Below, in pieces: positions 61,312 through 64,000 of a stretch of DNA of 64,000 bases (position 1 is its first letter; each line of letters begins with the position of its first letter). The notes below the pieces were generated by a model. That model was not told the DNA's origin. It searched no databases and saw nothing but the letters and a program-made list of their open reading frames with translations. Source of the DNA: Streptococcus parasuis (lineage in GTDB: Bacteria > Bacillota > Bacilli > Lactobacillales > Streptococcaceae); the NCBI RefSeq assembly GCF_021654455.1, contig NZ_AP024276.1, positions 1 through 64,000 on the forward strand, given 5' to 3'. Made by a program: the position numbers and the translations under genes.

Positions 61312-61368
61312 ATGATTAGTTACATGTTTCCGCTTGTATGGCTCAGAACCTTGTTTAAAAACTACTAA
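61312..61368 (+). CDS. Very short ORF (18 aa) with a strong ribosome binding site
   Basis: An 18-codon frame, MISYMFPLVWLRTLFKNY, follows GGAGGAAA. The upstream AGACAAGTGTAAGAAAATGAAAGGAGG copies the leader of peptide 1 (53779-53811). It is hydrophobic, without a leader motif. Either a real micropeptide, a translational leader for the gene at 61427, or a decayed peptide gene. Confidence 0.35.
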   Translation: MISYMFPLVWLRTLFKNY

Positions 61369-61426
61369 TACTAATGAAAAATAATATTTTTCATTAATTA
61401 TGCAATGATATATCAGGGAGGTGAAT

Positions 61427-61594
61427 ATGAGTATAGAAACATACAAGAGCATTGATAAAATTGATTATCAAGATTTGGAGAACAAAGATTTAGTTGAGTG
61501 TTGCGGCGGGATGATCATTTTTCCATATTTTATAAGACGGAGATCACAGCCAGTCACACCAAGGAAAAATCATTACTTAACTATAATTTTATAA
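61427..61594 (+). CDS. Double-glycine-leader peptide with a Cys pair (55 aa)
   Basis: A 55-aa frame preceded by GGGAGGTG. The N-terminal part, MSIETYKSIDKIDYQDLENKDLVECCGG, has the acidic leader pattern ending in Gly-Gly at 27-28, the cleavage site for C39 peptidase exporters such as ComA. The 27-residue remainder is basic (FIRRRSQPVTPRK) and begins hydrophobic. The two cysteines lie inside the leader, just before Gly-Gly, which is unusual. Candidate bacteriocin or peptide pheromone. Confidence 0.6.
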   Translation: MSIETYKSIDKIDYQDLENKDLVECCGGMIIFPYFIRRRSQPVTPRKNHYLTIIL

Positions 61595-61812
61595 CAGAAT
61601 AAATAGTTATTGAAAGATATTCCGCCCTAGTTTGTCTAGAAATATTGAAGGTGATATTTTTTAGGAGATAATTCAAAGAAGAATTAAAGTTGACTACTAA
61701 AAATAAATGGTGGAATTATCGCAATTACAACATCAGTAGTTTGACCTTAAAAAGGTTGCAACATAGATTTCTAAAAATTGAAAATAAAGAATATATATAA
61801 GGAGAAAATAAT

Positions 61813-61965
61813 ATGACTAAATTTGAAACATTAGATAACTTGAATACAAACTTTGTAACATTATCAGAAAATGAATTGATGGAATTGGAAGGTGGTATTG
61901 CTCCCGCAATTATTTACGGTGGAGCAGTTGCAGGAGGATTATTGCTGGGTTGGCTTCTAGGTTAA
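61813..61965 (+). CDS. Class II bacteriocin precursor A (50 aa)
   Basis: AAGGAG precedes the ATG. The leader MTKFETLDNLNTNFVTLSENELMELEGG ends in Gly-Gly (27-28), with the LS.NEL...GG consensus. The mature part is short and glycine- and alanine-rich (GGAVAGGLLLGWLLG), with repeated G-x3-G spacing, as in two-peptide bacteriocins. Its partner is the peptide at 62152-62313. Layout and promoter context resemble the pneumococcal competence-induced bacteriocin cibAB. Confidence 0.8.
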   Translation: MTKFETLDNLNTNFVTLSENELMELEGGIAPAIIYGGAVAGGLLLGWLLG

Positions 61966-61981
61966 GTTTTTAGGTATTATT

Positions 61982-62155
61982 ATGAAAAGATACTTACATT
62001 TAGTTATATTTTGCATCATTTTTTTTATGGTAGTACTATATGACGCAAATTTAATAAATTATGGCATTGGAATATCATTACCAATAGCTACAGCAATTTT
62101 CTTAATGGTAGATGAGTCAGTAAATAATAATCAAAAGAAAGAGGATAATAAATGA
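61982..62155 (+). CDS. Small membrane protein, probable immunity protein (57 aa)
   Basis: A 57-aa protein with two hydrophobic segments (YLHLVIFCIIFFMVVLY and YGIGISLPIATAIFLMV) and a charged tail (QKKEDNK). It lies between the two bacteriocin genes and its stop overlaps the second one by 4 bases (ATGA). Small membrane proteins encoded beside class II bacteriocins usually give immunity. The position supports this; homology was not tested. Confidence 0.6.
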   Translation: MKRYLHLVIFCIIFFMVVLYDANLINYGIGISLPIATAIFLMVDESVNNNQKKEDNK

Positions 62156-62313
62156 ATAATATTGAATTAACAAATAATCTTACTACAAACTTTTCAACAC
62201 TTACAGAAGATGAGTTAATTGGAACAGAAGGCGGGAGTGTATTAGCAATAGCTATTGGACTTGCAGGTTTTGCATATACAATTGGAAAAGATCTGAAGAG
62301 AAAGTACGGTTAA
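62152..62313 (+). CDS. Class II bacteriocin precursor B (53 aa)
   Basis: The leader MNNIELTNNLTTNFSTLTEDELIGTEGG has the same pattern as precursor A (NLxTNFxTLxExEL...EGG), ending in Gly-Gly at 27-28. The mature part has a glycine/alanine hydrophobic core (LAIAIGLAGFAYTIG) and a basic end (KDLKRKYG). The shared leader and differing mature parts fit a two-peptide bacteriocin. It overlaps the upstream small protein by 4 bases. Confidence 0.8.
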   Translation: MNNIELTNNLTTNFSTLTEDELIGTEGGSVLAIAIGLAGFAYTIGKDLKRKYG

Positions 62314-62502
62314 TTGATTTATGATTCCTTATGAAAAGTAAGAAGTTCTTCTTAATCAGCATCATTTTTGATAATATGGTTATCTTTTTGAATTGAAGTA
62401 AGTACTAATAGAGAAAAACATCAGATTGGTGATTGTCTCATATTGATTTGGAAGATGAGTTCAGAACTCAAATTTATCAATAAAATTGGAAGTTTTTAAA
62501 TG

Positions 62503-62544
62503 CATGAAATCGTATTACTAAAATATGATTTTATGCTTTTTTTA
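62503..62544 (+). terminator. Terminator of the bacteriocin genes
   Basis: GCATGAAATCGTA pairs imperfectly with AAATATGATTTTATGC and is followed by seven Ts. Confidence 0.7.
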
Positions 62545-62724
62545 TACAGATTCTTTGGTAAAGTAGTTTTGTTATTTATTTAAATAATAAGTTACTTATA
62601 CAATGTATTATCTTAACTACCCTGTTTATCGTAAAAATTAATTGTTAATGTAGGAAGTTATTGTCTATTTCTATCTGCTAGTGGCTACTTTGAATTGAAA
62701 TATTTTAGTAATTTTTTTCTTTTT

Positions 62725-62732
62725 TACGAATA
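62725..62732 (+). promoter_or_regulatory. SigX (cin) box 4, upstream of comA
   Basis: TACGAATA preceded by the T-tract TTTTTTTCTTTT, 52 bp before the comA start. This is the best match to the known SigX promoter layout in the window. Confidence 0.7.
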
Positions 62733-62783
62733 AATTAATTGAGGAGGCTCTTCTCAAAAATTGTGGTGAAAAAGGGAATAGGT

Positions 62784-64000
62784 ATGAAATTTGGAAAACG
62801 TCATTATAGAGCACAAGTAGATACACGAGACTGTGGTGTAGCAGCGCTTGCTATGATCTTGGAATATTATCGTTCTCATCATTCTTTAGCAAGTTTGCGA
62901 GAAATGGCAAAGACAACTATGGAAGGCACGACAGCATTTGGTTTAGTAAAGGTTGCTGAAGAGCTAGGGTTTGAGACGCGTGCGATTAAGGCAGATATGT
63001 CTTTGTTTTCGATGAGGGAAGCGGTCTATCCTTTCATTGCCCATGTGGTAAAAGATGGCACGTTACTACATTATTATGTTGTCATTGGGGCAGATAAGAA
63101 ATATATCTATATTGCAGACCCGGATCCATCAGTGAAATTAACAAAGTTATCCCATGAACAATTTGAAAAGGAGTGGACAGGAGTTTCGCTATTCATGGCT
63201 CCCAAACCGGAATATCAACCTCATAAAGAGAAGAGTCATGGGTTACTTTCTTTCATTCCATTGTTGACTAAACAAAAGGGATTGATTACAAATATTGTTC
63301 TCGCAACGCTCTTGGTTACTTTCATCAACATTGTGGGCTCCTATTATTTACAATCCATTATTGACACTTATGTTCCAAATCAGATGAAAACAACATTAGG
63401 TGTCATTTCAGTCGGTTTGGTGGTTGTTTATGCCCTGCAACAATTGTTATCTTATTCCCAAGAGTATTTATTAATCATTCTTGGGCAACGACTCTCTATT
63501 GATGTGATTTTGTCTTATATTAGACATGTTTTTCATCTACCAATGTCATTTTTTGCTACTCGGCGAACTGGGGAAATTGTTTCACGATTTACAGATGCCA
63601 ATTCTATTATTGATGCTTTAGCTAGTACCATTCTATCAATATTTTTGGATGTATCTATTGTTGTGGTTGTTTCGGTAGTGCTGTTTAGTCAGAATGTCTA
63701 TCTTTTCTTTATTTCCTTGTTGGCATTGCCAATCTATACTCTAATCATTTTTGCGTTTATGAAACCATTTGAAAAGATGAATCAAGAAGTGATGGAAAGT
63801 AATGCAATTCTTTCTTCGTCTATCATTGAAGATATCAATGGTATTGAAACCATAAAATCATTGACAAGTGAGAAACAACGTTATCAGAAAATTGATAGAG
63901 AATTTGTAGATTATTTACAAAAATCATTTGCATACAACAAGGCCGAAGGGCAGCAAAAAGTGTTAAAGCGCTTGGCCCAACTCGTATTAAATGTAGCTAT
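62784..64000 (+). CDS. comA: ComA-type peptide-processing ABC exporter (C39), partial
   Basis: The first 405 residues are visible; the window ends before the ATPase domain. The start MKFGKRHYRAQVDTRDCGVAALAM has the C39 peptidase catalytic Cys17; the His lies in LLHYYVVIG near 96 and the Asp in IADPDPS near 112. A six-helix transmembrane domain follows (such as ITNIVLATLLVTFINIVGSYYLQSIIDTYVPNQM), then FATRRTGEIVSRFTDANSI. It is very close to pneumococcal ComA as I recall it. Its likely substrates are the double-glycine peptides just upstream. A weak AAAGGGAATAGG precedes the ATG. Confidence 0.93.
   Translation, partial: MKFGKRHYRAQVDTRDCGVAALAMILEYYRSHHSLASLREMAKTTMEGTTAFGLVKVAEELGFETRAIKADMSLFSMREAVYPFIAHVVKDGTLLHYYVVIGADKKYIYIADPDPSVKLTKLSHEQFEKEWTGVSLFMAPKPEYQPHKEKSHGLLSFIPLLTKQKGLITNIVLATLLVTFINIVGSYYLQSIIDTYVPNQMKTTLGVISVGLVVVYALQQLLSYSQEYLLIILGQRLSIDVILSYIRHVFHLPMSFFATRRTGEIVSRFTDANSIIDALASTILSIFLDVSIVVVVSVVLFSQNVYLFFISLLALPIYTLIIFAFMKPFEKMNQEVMESNAILSSSIIEDINGIETIKSLTSEKQRYQKIDREFVDYLQKSFAYNKAEGQQKVLKRLAQLVLNVA

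Larger units (their letters stand above)
62314..62783. other. 470-bp region between bacteriocin genes and comA
   Basis: It holds a possible 21-codon remnant (from about 62332), a terminator at 62503-62544, and a SigX box at 62725-62732 before comA. Nothing else gene-like is seen. Confidence 0.6.

Noticed and set aside
61690..61800. 36-codon frame starting with TTG between the Cys peptide and bacteriocin A
   Set aside because: Rare start codon, weak binding site and no leader or domain; could be a remnant but is not supported as a gene.
62332..62397. 21-codon hydrophobic frame (MKSKKFFLIS...) after bacteriocin B
   Set aside because: Too short and without a clear binding site; possibly a remnant of an immunity gene.

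Overview
This window is the replication-origin end of a low-GC streptococcal chromosome. It starts just upstream of dnaA and follows the order dnaA-dnaN-diacylglycerol kinase-DUF951-regulator-ychF-pth-mfd-rqcP-divIC-tilS-hpt-ftsH-rRNA/tRNAs-mreCD-pcsB-prs-aminotransferase-recO-plsX-acpP-pur genes. From memory this order matches Streptococcus suis or a very close relative. The 16S V1-V2 segment did not look like the common S. suis type, so a divergent suis-clade lineage (for example S. parasuis-like) is possible. Species is an inference; no search was run.

Layout. (1) 1-2.8 kb: dnaA and dnaN, with DnaA boxes on both sides of dnaA (oriC). (2) 4.16-11.61 kb: a GC-rich integrative mobilizable element of about 7.45 kb has split a small XRE regulator gene. 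It carries a TnpX/TndX-type large serine recombinase, a MobV relaxase, a RepA-like initiator, a Cys-rich VLP protein, its own regulator, an AT-rich cargo (ANT(6) streptomycin resistance plus a P-loop kinase-like protein), and a recognisable pMV158-type oriT near its left end. (3) 11.9-23.6 kb: housekeeping genes. (4) 23.6-30.9 kb: one 16S-tRNA-Ala-23S-5S operon followed by 16 tRNAs; the set includes a CAU tRNA that is probably tRNA-Ile2, the substrate of TilS encoded upstream. (5) 30.9-39.4 kb: cell-shape and division genes (mreC, mreD, pcsB), an ISL3-family insertion with a perfect 8-bp target duplication, prs, an aminotransferase, recO, plsX and acpP. (6) 39.4-53.7 kb: the purine biosynthesis genes purC-L-F-M-N-(small membrane protein)-H and purD-E-K-B, with PurBox-like sites and a structured leader before purB.

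(7) 53.7-64 kb is the accessory part. Two paralogous 30-residue cationic peptides (leaderless-bacteriocin-like) precede an ABC/CPBP/ABC-exporter operon and a membrane-anchored MerR-type regulator. Then come several double-glycine peptides with a small immunity-like protein, and the start of a ComA-type peptidase/exporter cut by the window end. Four perfect copies of TACGAATA, the streptococcal competence sigma factor (SigX/ComX) promoter box, occur within 1.7 kb here, one of them just before comA. My reading is a competence-linked bacteriocin locus in which peptides are made with their own processing exporter under late-competence control. This is the most interesting part of the window.
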